Assembly: GCA_900113425.1 (NCBI GenBank)
Contig: FOZF01000001.1
Coordinates: 1,528,358 to 1,592,357 of the forward strand
From: Stenotrophomonas maltophilia
GTDB lineage: Bacteria; Pseudomonadota; Gammaproteobacteria; Xanthomonadales; Xanthomonadaceae
Direction of reading: 5' to 3'
Length of the DNA stretch: 64,000 nt
The translations under genes were made by a program, and so were the position numbers. The notes below the pieces were generated by a model that had not been told where the DNA came from, made no database searches, and worked only from the letters and a program-made list of their open reading frames with translations. Shown piece after piece: positions 54,022 through 63,115 of this stretch (the stretch's first letter is position 1; every line of letters begins with the position of its first letter).

Positions 54022-55095
54022 ATGAGCATTCCATCCATGCGTAGCGTCGCAGCCCTCGGGCTGTCCGGCCTGCTGGCCGCCGCCCTCCCCCTTGCCGCGC
54101 AGGCCGCCGAACAATGCGGCCCCGATGCCATGCGTGAGCACCCGCCACAGATCAATTTCCGCGTTGACAACGACCTGTTCGGCGGCCGCCACCAGGACCA
54201 GGGGTATACCAACGGCGCGGAGCTGACCCTGGTGTCGCCGAACCTCGTCGATTACACCGACGATCCCTGCCTGCCGCGCCTGGCGCGCTGGGTCAACGGC
54301 TATCTGGAGCGCCTGCACCCGGGCCGGTTCGAACAGCAGAACATGATCTTCAGCATCGCCCAGGGCATTTTCACCCCGACCGACTTCACCCGGAAGGACC
54401 TGATCAAGGATGACCGCCCCTACGCGGGCGTGCTGATCGCCAGCTTCGGCTACAACGCACGCAGTGGTGATCGACTGCAGACCACCCAGCTGACGCTGGG
54501 CGTTGTCGGTCCGTGGGCCCAGGGCAAGCAGGTGCAGAACGCCGTGCATGAGGTGCTGGGCGACGAGAAATTCCAGGGCTGGGACAACCAGCTGCACAAC
54601 GAGCCGCTGTTGATGCTGACCCATGAGCGGATGCGGCGTTGGCCGGGCGATGCCAGCGTCAACGCGGGCGGCTGGGGTTGGGACGCGATCAGCCACTACG
54701 GCGGCTCGGTCGGCAACCTGGCGACCAAGGCCAACATCGGTGGCGAAGTGCGCTTCGGCTGGAAGCTGCCGGATGACTTCGGCAGCACGCCGCTGCGTCC
54801 TGCCGGCGAGAACACCGCGCCGACCCGCAGTGGCAGGCCGAGCGGCTGGTCATGGCACCTGTTCGCCACCAGCGATGCTGCCTGGGTGATCCGCGACATC
54901 ACTCTGGATGGCAACACCTTCCGCAACAGCCACAGCGTCGACAAGCGCCACATCGTGGCCTACGGCGGCTACGGAATCGCGGTGATGCGCGGGCGCTGGA
55001 AGTTCGCGGCGGCGCGCTACCACAGCACCCGCGAGTTCAATGGCCAGCGCGAGGCACCGGTGTTCGGCAGCTTCACCATCAGCCGCTCGCTGTAG
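54022..55095 (+). CDS. LpxR-like outer-membrane lipid A deacylase
   Basis: A 357-residue outer-membrane barrel of the DUF2219 family, which includes Salmonella LpxR that removes the 3'-acyloxyacyl chain of lipid A. The signal peptide ends AQA-A. The conserved N-terminal motif NFRVDNDLFGGRHQDQGYTNG contains the Asn/Asp residues of the active site, and RPYAGVLIASFG with GEVRFGWKLPDDFGST follow. The C-terminus ends in a non-aromatic Leu. No ribosome site is obvious. A palindrome sits in the promoter region. Confidence 0.85.
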   Translation: MSIPSMRSVAALGLSGLLAAALPLAAQAAEQCGPDAMREHPPQINFRVDNDLFGGRHQDQGYTNGAELTLVSPNLVDYTDDPCLPRLARWVNGYLERLHPGRFEQQNMIFSIAQGIFTPTDFTRKDLIKDDRPYAGVLIASFGYNARSGDRLQTTQLTLGVVGPWAQGKQVQNAVHEVLGDEKFQGWDNQLHNEPLLMLTHERMRRWPGDASVNAGGWGWDAISHYGGSVGNLATKANIGGEVRFGWKLPDDFGSTPLRPAGENTAPTRSGRPSGWSWHLFATSDAAWVIRDITLDGNTFRNSHSVDKRHIVAYGGYGIAVMRGRWKFAAARYHSTREFNGQREAPVFGSFTISRSL

Positions 55096-55099
55096 AACA

Positions 55100-55120
55100 G
55101 TGCGGACGCCCGGTCCGCAC
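55100..55120 (+). other. Hairpin after the LpxR-like gene
   Basis: GTGCGGAC pairs with GTCCGCAC around a 5-nt loop, four bases after the stop; it may add to the terminator that follows. Confidence 0.5.
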
Positions 55121-55134
55121 ATCGGCTGCTACGA

Positions 55135-55160
55135 AAAAGGCCGGCATGCGCCGGCCTTTT
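55135..55160. terminator. Bidirectional Rho-independent terminator
   Basis: AAAAGGCCGGC and GCCGGCCTTTT form an 11-bp stem with loop ATGC, with A/T runs on both sides. It serves the convergent LpxR-like and dacC genes. Confidence 0.9.
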
Positions 55161-55190
55161 CCTTTTCATGTCAGCGCACGGCGCCGCGCA

Positions 55191-56408
55191 TCATTCCGAT
55201 TCCCACCACATCCAGAAGCTGTCCCACAGGCGCTTGAAGAAGCCGGCCTGCTCGACGGCAGCCACCGCCACCAGCGGCGCTTCGGCCACCACCTTGCCAT
55301 CCAGGCTCACCTTCACCGTGCCGATCTGCTGGCCGGCCGTGAACGGCGCTTCCAGCGTCTTGGGCACATCGATGCTCGGCTTCAGGTCGTTGTAACGGCC
55401 ACGCGGCACGCTGACCAGCATCGGCTGGGCCACGCCCAGCTGCACCTTGTCACTGGTGCCCTTCCACACCTTGTGCTCGGCGACGGCCTTGCCCGGCTCA
55501 TACAGGCGGTGCGTTTCGAAGAAGCGGAAGCCCCAGTTCAACAGCGCCAGGCTGTCATCGGCGCGCTGCTTCTCGGAGGCGCCACCCAGCACCACCGCGA
55601 TCAGGCGCTGGTCACCGCGCTGCGCCGAACTCATCAGGCAGTAGCCCGCCTCGGAGGTGTGCCCGGTCTTGATGCCATCGACACTGCCGTCGCGCCACAA
55701 CAGCAGGTTGCGGTTGGGCTGCTTGATGTTGCCGACCTGGAATTCCTTGATCTTGTTGTACGCGTAGGTTTCCGGGTAATCACGCACCATCGCCCGGCCC
55801 AGCAGGGCCAGGTCATAGGCGGTGCTGTGGTGGCCCGCGGCGGTCAGGCCGTGGGCGTTGACGAAGTGCGAGTTCTTCATGCCGATCTTGGCGGCGTAGC
55901 TGTTCATCAGCGAGGCGAAGGCTTCCTCGCTGCCCGCCACGTGCTCGGCCAGGGCGATCGCGGCATCGTTGCCGGACTGGATGGCCATGCCCTTTTCCAT
56001 GTCTTCCAAGCGCGCCGTCTGGTTCACTGGGAAGCCGCTGTAGCTGCCGTCGGTACCCGCACCGCCTTCGCGCCAGGCGCGCTCGCTCATCATCACCTGG
56101 TCATCCGCACGGACCTTGCCGTTCTTGACCTCGGCGGCAATCACGTAGGACGTCATCACCTTGGTGATGCTGGCCGGCGCCAGCTGCTCATGGATGTTCT
56201 CGCCTGCCAGCACCTGGCCGGTGGCGTAGTCCATCAGGATCCAGGCCTTGGACACACTCGGCACCGGGGCCGGTGGCGTGGCCACGGTGGCCGGAGCCGC
56301 AGCGGCGGCAGGTGCGGGTGCGGCCGGGGTCGGCAGCGGCGTCTGGGCAGAAGCCAGGCCCACCACCAGGGTGGCGGCCAGGGCGGTGGCGGCGGAACGG
56401 AAATTCAT
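55191..56408 (-). CDS. dacC: D-alanyl-D-alanine carboxypeptidase (PBP5/6-like)
   Basis: A 405-residue penicillin-binding protein that trims pentapeptide stems. The signal peptide is at 1-21, followed by an Ala/Pro-rich spacer (22-48). The catalytic SITK is at residues 80-83, then SGN in AIQSGNDAAIALAE, and KTG in DGIKTGHTSEAG. A C-terminal PBP5-type domain ends in an amphipathic helix with many aromatic residues (FKRLWDSFWMWW), which anchors it to the membrane. The symbol could equally be dacA. It is preceded by rlpA 98 nt upstream on the same strand. Confidence 0.94.
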   Translation of the reverse strand: MNFRSAATALAATLVVGLASAQTPLPTPAAPAPAAAAAPATVATPPAPVPSVSKAWILMDYATGQVLAGENIHEQLAPASITKVMTSYVIAAEVKNGKVRADDQVMMSERAWREGGAGTDGSYSGFPVNQTARLEDMEKGMAIQSGNDAAIALAEHVAGSEEAFASLMNSYAAKIGMKNSHFVNAHGLTAAGHHSTAYDLALLGRAMVRDYPETYAYNKIKEFQVGNIKQPNRNLLLWRDGSVDGIKTGHTSEAGYCLMSSAQRGDQRLIAVVLGGASEKQRADDSLALLNWGFRFFETHRLYEPGKAVAEHKVWKGTSDKVQLGVAQPMLVSVPRGRYNDLKPSIDVPKTLEAPFTAGQQIGTVKVSLDGKVVAEAPLVAVAAVEQAGFFKRLWDSFWMWWESE

Positions 56409-56506
56409 TGGACAGCGGGCTCCAGGGACGGCCGGGAATGGAGGGGGAACAGAATGGCCATTGTAGGCCGGGGTGGCCCGGGCCGGCAGCACCGACCCGG
56501 GCGGGA

Positions 56507-57769
56507 TCAATCCTTGACGATCTGCGGCGATCCAAGGCCCAGACCGGCAATGCGGCCGACAAGTTCCGCGGCACTGGCATGGTCGCTGGCGGGTACGCGC
56601 AGGCGGAAGAGCGTGCGGCCACCGGCGGCGATGTCGCTGATGGTCGCGCCGACGATGCCGGCCGCATTGAGCTGACCCATCGCACGATTGGCATTGTCAC
56701 GGTTGGAGAAGCTGGCTACCTGCACCATCACCGCCCCCACCACCTGCTGCGACAGCGTGGGACTGCTGGCCGGCGCCGCAGAAGCGCGCGGCGCAGTGGC
56801 AGCGACCCTCGTCGGCGCGGCGGCAGGTGCCGCACCGCGGACGGCCACCGCACTCGGCGGCAGGCTGCTGACCGCCACGTCCGGCAGCGTGCTGACCACC
56901 GCCTGCGTGGTGGCCGGCTGGCCCCGCGTCGGCGCCGCATCGGCAGGCAGGCGTTTGACCAGGCGGTCGATGTCACTGTCGGCTGCCGGGCGCGTGGCGA
57001 CAGTGCTCGCCATCGTCGTCGCCGCACCGGCAGCGGCGGCGGCTTCGGCCGCCCGGCGCTCGCGGCGCGACGGCTTCTGCGCCAGCAGATTGCCCTCACC
57101 CGGCTGCAGCGCGCGCACCTCCACATTGCCGGTACCGCGCTGGGTGATGCCCAGGCGCACCGCAGCGGCATAGCTCAGATCGACCACGCGGCCATCGTGG
57201 AACGGGCCCCGGTCGTTGACCCGCACGATCACCGACTCGCCGTTGTCCAGATTGGTCACCCGGGCGAAGCTGGGCAACGGCAGCGTCTTGTGCGCAGCGG
57301 TGAACTGGTACATGTCGTAGACCTCGCGGTTCGAGGTCAGGCGGCCATGGAACTTGGCGCCGTAGTACGACGCCGTACCGCGCTCGACATAGTCGCGGGT
57401 ATCGTCGAGCACCTTGTACGACTTGCCCAGCACCACGTACGGCGATTTGTTGCCGATGGCCGAACGTGTTTCAGCCGTCACTTCCGGCTCGGGAATGCAG
57501 GCCACGTTGGGAATGTAGGTCGGCGTGCTGTCTTTCACGCCCGGTCGGTACAGGCCGCCGGCGGTGTAGTTGCCCCGCGTGTTCGGGTCTTCCTTGGCCG
57601 CCGCATAGGGCGACCCCTCGGGACAATGCGCCGGGCGCGTGCCCCTGCCCTGCACCACCGTACCGGAAGGCGTTCCACCGTGGCCGGCGGTGGCCGGCTT
57701 CTTCGGCGCGCTGCTGCAGGCGGCCAGCGCGAGGACGATCAATCCAGGGACCAGCCATCTGATGTTCAT
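56507..57769 (-). CDS. rlpA: RlpA septal-ring lytic transglycosylase lipoprotein
   Basis: A 420-residue lipoprotein (LAAC, Cys18). A double-psi beta-barrel domain spans about 125-215 with GTASYYGAKFHGRLTSNRE and the catalytic Asp in RVNDRGPFHDGRVVDLS. A long Ala-rich linker leads to a C-terminal SPOR domain (about 350-418), which binds denuded glycan strands at the septum. The start overlaps the mltB stop as ATGA. The protein acts in cell division and daughter-cell separation. Confidence 0.93.
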   Translation of the reverse strand: MNIRWLVPGLIVLALAACSSAPKKPATAGHGGTPSGTVVQGRGTRPAHCPEGSPYAAAKEDPNTRGNYTAGGLYRPGVKDSTPTYIPNVACIPEPEVTAETRSAIGNKSPYVVLGKSYKVLDDTRDYVERGTASYYGAKFHGRLTSNREVYDMYQFTAAHKTLPLPSFARVTNLDNGESVIVRVNDRGPFHDGRVVDLSYAAAVRLGITQRGTGNVEVRALQPGEGNLLAQKPSRRERRAAEAAAAAGAATTMASTVATRPAADSDIDRLVKRLPADAAPTRGQPATTQAVVSTLPDVAVSSLPPSAVAVRGAAPAAAPTRVAATAPRASAAPASSPTLSQQVVGAVMVQVASFSNRDNANRAMGQLNAAGIVGATISDIAAGGRTLFRLRVPASDHASAAELVGRIAGLGLGSPQIVKD

Positions 57770-58911
57770 GCCGGGGGCAGCTCCTGTCCGGCAATGGCCT
57801 GGGACAACTGGAACACGGCCATCGCGTACATCTTCGAGAGGTTGTAGCGGGTGATCGCGTAGTAGTTCTGGAAGCCCAGCCAGTACTGCTTGCCGGTGCT
57901 GCCCTCGAGGGTCACCGGAGTCGCCGTCGCACCCGGCTGTACCGGTGCGGCAGGCCGATAGCCACGCTGGGCCAGGTCGGCCAGCGACCAGGTCGGTGCC
58001 CACTCGGTCGGATTGAATTCCTCGCGCCCCGGAGCGAGTGTCGCCGGCACGGCCACCTGCCCACCCCGGACCCAGCCTCCCTTCTTCACGAAGTAGTTGG
58101 CAATGGAGGAAAACACGTCGTCGTAGCTGTTGAACAGGTCACGGCGACCGTCGCCATTGCCGTCCACGGCATAGTCCAGATAGCTGGACGGCATGAACTG
58201 GCCCATGCCCATCGCACCGGCATAGCTGCCCTTGAGCGTGGTGATGTCGAGTTTCTCCTCGCGGCCCAGTTCAAACAGCTTGGCCAGTTCATCACGGAAG
58301 AACAGCTCGCGGCGCACCTCGCGTTCCAGCTTCTCCGGATCGCCGCTGCGCGGGTAGTAGAAGGCCAGCGTGTACAGCGCATCGAGCACGCGGTGGTTGC
58401 CGGCATTCCTGCCATAGCTGGTTTCCACGCCGATGATCGCCACAATCACCTCGGCCGGAACGCCGGTGCGCTGCTGCACGCGATCAAGCTCGGCGCGGTG
58501 TTCGGCGAGGAAGGCACGGCCACCGTCGATGCGCGCCTTGCTGATGAACATCGGCCGGTATTCGTTCCAGGGTTTGACCCGTTCGGCCGGGCGCGACATC
58601 GCGGCGATGATCGGCTGGCGCACCTGCGCCTGGTCGAGCACGCGACGGATCTCGTCGGGCTGCAGTCCGTAACGCTTGGCGGTATCGGCGATGAAGGTGG
58701 CGCGCGCGGTCTCGAACGGAACCGGCGTGAGATCGACCGGCGGCGCGGTGGCGGCGGTGGCTTCCGGCGCGGCCTCGGCCGGTCCCTTGGGCTTGCTGGC
58801 CGGATGGCGCGGCGTACTGCTGGCCTGCGGTGAAGACGGTGGAGATGTCGGCTGGGTCGCGCAGGCGACCAGGCCGAGGGTAAGCATGCAGGCCAGAGTG
58901 CGTCGAATCAT
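57766..58911 (-). CDS. mltB: Lytic murein transglycosylase B
   Basis: A 381-residue lipoprotein (Cys17 in LVACA) with a Pro/Ala-rich spacer and a lytic transglycosylase domain. The catalytic Glu163 is in AIIGVETSYGRNAG. MGMGQFMPSSYLDYAVDGNGDG is the family's second signature. It overlaps rlpA by four bases, so both hydrolases are made from one transcript. A likely promoter is 30-70 nt upstream (TTGTGA and TTTAAT). Confidence 0.94.
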   Translation of the reverse strand: MIRRTLACMLTLGLVACATQPTSPPSSPQASSTPRHPASKPKGPAEAAPEATAATAPPVDLTPVPFETARATFIADTAKRYGLQPDEIRRVLDQAQVRQPIIAAMSRPAERVKPWNEYRPMFISKARIDGGRAFLAEHRAELDRVQQRTGVPAEVIVAIIGVETSYGRNAGNHRVLDALYTLAFYYPRSGDPEKLEREVRRELFFRDELAKLFELGREEKLDITTLKGSYAGAMGMGQFMPSSYLDYAVDGNGDGRRDLFNSYDDVFSSIANYFVKKGGWVRGGQVAVPATLAPGREEFNPTEWAPTWSLADLAQRGYRPAAPVQPGATATPVTLEGSTGKQYWLGFQNYYAITRYNLSKMYAMAVFQLSQAIAGQELPPA

Positions 58912-59438
58912 CGTCGCAGGTTAGCAGGTCATGGATGAATTAAAACCCCTAACACCATGAATCACAACGATTTGCTTGCGAGCAGTCGAAATTGTGAAAA
59001 CGATGTGAGCGATCCATCGCATTCAGTTGAGAGGTTGCCGGTTGCGTCCCCATCCCCGCAGACGCAACCGGCGACCGGATCCGGTCGATACGCGCGCGGC
59101 TGCCGCTCCCCAGTGGCAGTGCCCCGCGCGCCTGTATCCGTTGGATCAGTACTGCTTCCCGCCCGACGCCCCCTCGCGCTGCAACGATAGACGGCGCGCC
59201 GTGCCGAACGGGCCGCCATTGTGCAGGCCGATTACGACAAGTCCATTGATCAAAATCAACGCGGTGTAAAAATGTGAACCAGATAACGTTTTTTTAGGGC
59301 TTTGGTCAGCGGACCTGCTGTTGCGCGTCTTCATGGGAACGCTTCCATGAAGGGCGTTGCGCAAGCGTTGGACGGCCCCGGCCTTGCCCGAAACGCAGGC
59401 GTGCAGCACCCTGCGTCGGCCGCGCGCTCCCAGAGGTA
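58912..59438. other. 527-nt AT-richer gap between mltB and rodA
   Basis: No gene is firmly supported. A leftward reading frame of 62 codons (59334 to 59146, starting MKTRNSRSADQ) has a hydrophobic stretch but poor codon usage for this genome. A rightward 77-codon frame at 58957 is also unconvincing. The gap holds the mltB promoter, a perfect FNR-type site and an 8-bp hairpin CTTCATGG/CCATGAAG at about 59330-59353. Confidence 0.55.
59246..59259. promoter_or_regulatory. FNR/ANR-type box
   Basis: TTGATCAAAATCAA fits the FNR consensus TTGAT-N4-ATCAA exactly. A GATAAC at 59282-59287 lies at the spacing of a -10 when the box is centred near -41.5, giving a rightward start near 59294. A weaker leftward alternative (CACAAT) would start near 59211. 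Confidence 0.6.
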
Positions 59439-60551
59439 CTAGCCGTAGCCGCCGTGCACGGGATTGTGGCTGCGCACCGCCATCACCAGCCCGAAGCCGG
59501 CCAGCAGCGAGACGGCCGACGTACCGCCATAGCTGATCAACGGCATCGGCACGCCCACCACCGGCAACAGACCCGAGATCATTCCGCCATTGACCAGCAC
59601 GTAGACGAAGAACGCCAAGCCGGTGGCACCGGCCAGCAGCCGCGAATAGGAGTCGCGCGACTGGCTGGCGATCCACAGGCAGCGCCCGATCACCATCAGG
59701 TACAGCGCCAGCACGATGGCCACGCCGATCCAGCCGAATTCCTCGCTCAACACCGAGAACGCGAAGTCGGTGGTCTGCTCGGGAATGAAGTTCAGGTGCG
59801 ACTGCGAGCCTTCGCCCCAACCCTTGCCGTCGAACCCGCCGGAACCGATCGCGATCTTCGACTGGATGATGTTCCAGCCCGCGCCCAGCGCATCCATCTC
59901 CGGGTCGAGGAACATCATGATGCGGTCTTTCTGGTAGGGCCGCAGCAGCCAGAACCAGGCCAGCGGCGCGACCGCGGCCACGCCGCCCACGCCCAGCCCC
60001 ACCCACCACCATGGCAACCCGGCCAGCAGCAGCACGAACACGCCGCTGGCAGCGATCAGCACGCCCGTGCCGAAGTCCGGCTGCAGCATCACCAGACCGG
60101 TCGGCACGCCGATGATGACCAGCGACACCAGCACCGTATTGATGCGTGGCGGCAAAGGCACCTTGTGCAGGTACCAGGCCACCATCATCGGCAGGCTCAC
60201 CTTCAGCAGTTCAGCCGGCTGCAGGTAGAAGAACTTCAGGTCCAGCCACTGCCGGCCGTATTTGCCGGTACCGAGCACGAACACCGCCAGCAACGGGATC
60301 ATGGAGATCGCGTAGATCATCGGCGTCGCCGAACGGATGCGCAGGATCGGTACCCGCGAGATGCCCCACAGCGCGGCCATGCCCACGGCGAAGCGGGCGC
60401 CCTGCGCCATCACCAGGCTGTCGCCGCCTGCACTCTTCAGCGTGGCCAGGCCGATCATCATCAGCGCGCCCAGGGCAAGGCACAGCACCCAGTCCAGCGT
60501 GCTGAAGAAGCGCCGCAGCATGTCCCCGGCCCATCGCAGGAAGGCCTTCAT
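59439..60551 (-). CDS. rodA: Rod-shape peptidoglycan polymerase RodA
   Basis: A 370-residue membrane protein with about ten helices, the SEDS-family glycosyltransferase that works with PBP2. Motifs include the WYLHKVPLPPRIN region, LQPDFGTGVLI, and NGGMISGLLPVVGVPMPLIS near the C-terminus. The start overlaps the mrdA stop as ATGA. It completes the mreC-mreD-mrdA-rodA order. Confidence 0.96.
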   Translation of the reverse strand: MKAFLRWAGDMLRRFFSTLDWVLCLALGALMMIGLATLKSAGGDSLVMAQGARFAVGMAALWGISRVPILRIRSATPMIYAISMIPLLAVFVLGTGKYGRQWLDLKFFYLQPAELLKVSLPMMVAWYLHKVPLPPRINTVLVSLVIIGVPTGLVMLQPDFGTGVLIAASGVFVLLLAGLPWWWVGLGVGGVAAVAPLAWFWLLRPYQKDRIMMFLDPEMDALGAGWNIIQSKIAIGSGGFDGKGWGEGSQSHLNFIPEQTTDFAFSVLSEEFGWIGVAIVLALYLMVIGRCLWIASQSRDSYSRLLAGATGLAFFVYVLVNGGMISGLLPVVGVPMPLISYGGTSAVSLLAGFGLVMAVRSHNPVHGGYG

Positions 60552-62626
60552 CGCGTCGCCTCCGCAGCCGCCGGTGGACGCGCCGCGGCAGGCAGTGCCG
60601 GTGCCGGCGCAGCGGGCGTTCCCGGCTGCGGCTGCGGCTGCGGGGCCGCAGCGCCGATCAGCACCGGATGCTCACCGATTTGTGCGGCGGCAGCATCCCC
60701 CGCCTGGCGGGCGCCCACATCCTCGTTGTCGAAAGCGGTCGCACCGATGGCGGTGGTGCCGCGTTCGCTGTCCAGCGGCTGGATGCCATCGGGCATCTTG
60801 CCCAGCAGCCAGGCATCGAACACCTTGCGCGCGATCGGCGCAGCTGCCGAGCCGCCGTAACCGCCACCTTCCACCGCGATCGCCAGCGCGATCACCGGCT
60901 GATCGGCCGGTGCGAAGCCGACGAACAGCGCGCGGTGGCGCAGGTGCATCGGCAGGCTCTTGGGATTCACCGCTGCCGTGCCACGGCGGCTGACCACCTG
61001 CGCGGTGCCGGTCTTGCCGGCCATCACGTACGGCGCCCCGACCGCCACCCGCCAGCCGCTGCCGCCGGGCTGCATGGTCGCCATCATGCCTTCGCGCACC
61101 GCCTGCACGTTGTCCGGATTGGGGCTGATCGGCTTGCTGTCGCGCGCCGGCACCCCGGTCCACTCGCTGTCGAACCCTTCGCGCTGCTGGATGACCAGGT
61201 GCGGCGTGCGCAGCTGCCCGCTGGCCAGACCGCTGACGCCCCGCGCCAGCTGCAGCGGGGTGACCTTCCAGTCGCCCTGGCCGATGCTGATGTTGACCGT
61301 ATCGCCGGGGTACCAGGCTTCCTTGCGGCTCTTCCGCTTGTACGCCGGTGACGGCAGGATGCCGCCGATCTCGCCGGTCAGGTCGATGCCGGTCGGCTGG
61401 CCGAAACCGTAGTAGTCCATGTAATGATCGAAGCGCTCGATGCCCAGGTCCAACGCCAGCCGGTAGTAGTAGGTATTGACCGAATTGGAGATCGACTTGC
61501 GCAGGTCGGTCCAGCCATGGCCGCCACGGTTGGCATCGCCCCAGCCACGGCTGGTGCCGGGCAGGTAGAACATGCCGGTGGACAGGATCTTGTCTTCCGG
61601 GCGGCGCACGCCGGCGTCGAGACCGGCCAGTGCGATCAGCGGCTTGAGCGTCGAGCCGGGGGCCACGCCGCCCAGTACGAGGCGGTTGAACTGCGGGCGC
61701 GACGGATTGTCGTTCAACGCTCTGAAGTCGGCGTGGGAGATGCCGTTGACGAACAGGTTCGGGTCGTACGACGGCAGGCTGACCATCGCCAGGACCTCGC
61801 CCGTGCGCGGGTCCATCGCGACCGCCGAGCCTTCCTGGTCGCCGAAGGCGGCAACCATCGCCCGCTGCAGATCGGCGTCGATCGACAGGCGCAGGTCGAC
61901 ACCGGACTGCGCGGCGACGCGGCCGATGGTGCGGATCGCACGGCCCTGCACATTGGTCTCCACCTGCTCGTAGCCGACCTTGCCGCGCAGCTGCTGCTCG
62001 TAATAGCGCTCCAGGCCCGACTTGCCGATGTGGGTCAACGCGGCATTGCCCTCGCCAAGGATCTCCAGATCCTTGTCATCGACACGGCCGACATAGCCGA
62101 TGATGTGCGCGAACAGATCGCCGTACGGATAACGGCGGGTCAGGTAGGGCTCCAGCTCGACGCCCGGGAAACGCCAGCGATCGACAGCGAAGCGCGCCAT
62201 CTCATCGTCGGTCATGCGCAGCTTGAGGGTGACCGGCAGGAACTTGCGGCGCGCCTTGCGCGACTTGTTGAACGCCTCCAGCTCTTCCGGACTGATCTCG
62301 ATGATCTTTGCCAGGCCTTCCAGCGTGGCATCCATGTCCTTGACCTTGTCCGGGGTCACGTCCAGGCGGAAGGCCGGCACGTTCTCGGCCAGCAGACGGC
62401 CGTTGCGGTCGTAGATCATGCCGCGCCCCGGCACCACCGGCCGCGGCTTGATGCGGTTGGCTTCCGAACGGGTGGCGTAGATGTCGTGGTCCAGCACCTG
62501 CAGCTTGAAGTACCAGCCGCCCAGCCCGAGCAGGCAGACCAGCACCCCCAGGAAGCCCAGCGCCGCACGACGGCGGAACTGCTCGGCTTCGGCGTGCGGG
62601 TTCTTGACCTGGCGGCGCGGAATCAT
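60548..62626 (-). CDS. mrdA: Penicillin-binding protein 2
   Basis: A 692-residue class B penicillin-binding protein, the transpeptidase of the elongation complex. One N-terminal membrane helix (about 27-47) precedes the pedestal and transpeptidase domain. The active-site Ser is in GVAPGSTLKPLIAL, then SNSVNTYYY and KTGTAQ. A Pro/Ala-rich tail of about 60 residues extends beyond the usual length. The mreD gene is 3 nt upstream. Confidence 0.96.
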   Translation of the reverse strand: MIPRRQVKNPHAEAEQFRRRAALGFLGVLVCLLGLGGWYFKLQVLDHDIYATRSEANRIKPRPVVPGRGMIYDRNGRLLAENVPAFRLDVTPDKVKDMDATLEGLAKIIEISPEELEAFNKSRKARRKFLPVTLKLRMTDDEMARFAVDRWRFPGVELEPYLTRRYPYGDLFAHIIGYVGRVDDKDLEILGEGNAALTHIGKSGLERYYEQQLRGKVGYEQVETNVQGRAIRTIGRVAAQSGVDLRLSIDADLQRAMVAAFGDQEGSAVAMDPRTGEVLAMVSLPSYDPNLFVNGISHADFRALNDNPSRPQFNRLVLGGVAPGSTLKPLIALAGLDAGVRRPEDKILSTGMFYLPGTSRGWGDANRGGHGWTDLRKSISNSVNTYYYRLALDLGIERFDHYMDYYGFGQPTGIDLTGEIGGILPSPAYKRKSRKEAWYPGDTVNISIGQGDWKVTPLQLARGVSGLASGQLRTPHLVIQQREGFDSEWTGVPARDSKPISPNPDNVQAVREGMMATMQPGGSGWRVAVGAPYVMAGKTGTAQVVSRRGTAAVNPKSLPMHLRHRALFVGFAPADQPVIALAIAVEGGGYGGSAAAPIARKVFDAWLLGKMPDGIQPLDSERGTTAIGATAFDNEDVGARQAGDAAAAQIGEHPVLIGAAAPQPQPQPGTPAAPAPALPAAARPPAAAEATR

Positions 62627-62629
62627 GGC

Positions 62630-63115
62630 TCAGCGCCCGCGTTTGCCGAAACGCACCGCGTCCAGCAGCACGAATACCAGCGGCCACAGGCCCATGCCCA
62701 GCAGCGGCGCCCACCAGTACGACCACGGCAGCGTCGGCTCGTCCACCACGATGTGCACCAGCGCGCTGACGATGCGGTCGTTGAACAGCAGGCCACCAAT
62801 GGCCAGCATCTGCTGGGACATCGGGAAGAAGCGGATGCGGGCGCGGAAGCGCTGCAGGATGAAGGCCAGCATCACCAGGCGCAGCGCCTGTTCACCCAGC
62901 ACCCCGCCATACAGCAGGTCGGCGACCACGCCACTGGCGAAGGCGATGCCGAGACCGACGCGCTCGGGCGTTTCGATCACCCAGTACGCCAGCACCAGCG
63001 CCAGCCAGTACGGGCGCAGCGGCTGCAGCAGGGCCGGCAACGGCAGCAGGCCCAGCAGCAGCGCCACCACCAGACTGGCCGGCAGCACCCAGGGATTGTC
63101 GCGCAGGCGGCTCAT
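62630..63115 (-). CDS. mreD: Rod-shape membrane protein MreD
   Basis: A 161-residue inner-membrane protein with about five helices, part of the elongasome with MreC, PBP2 and RodA. The family pattern is weak in sequence but the position between mreC and mrdA, the size and hydrophobic profile (LPALLQPLRPYWLALVLAYW) fit. The start overlaps the mreC stop by ATGA. Confidence 0.92.
   Translation of the reverse strand: MSRLRDNPWVLPASLVVALLLGLLPLPALLQPLRPYWLALVLAYWVIETPERVGLGIAFASGVVADLLYGGVLGEQALRLVMLAFILQRFRARIRFFPMSQQMLAIGGLLFNDRIVSALVHIVVDEPTLPWSYWWAPLLGMGLWPLVFVLLDAVRFGKRGR

Noticed and set aside
58957-59190. 77-codon rightward frame in the mltB-rodA gap
   Set aside because: Atypical codon use, Pro/Arg/Ser-rich in its second half and it overlaps the likely mltB promoter.
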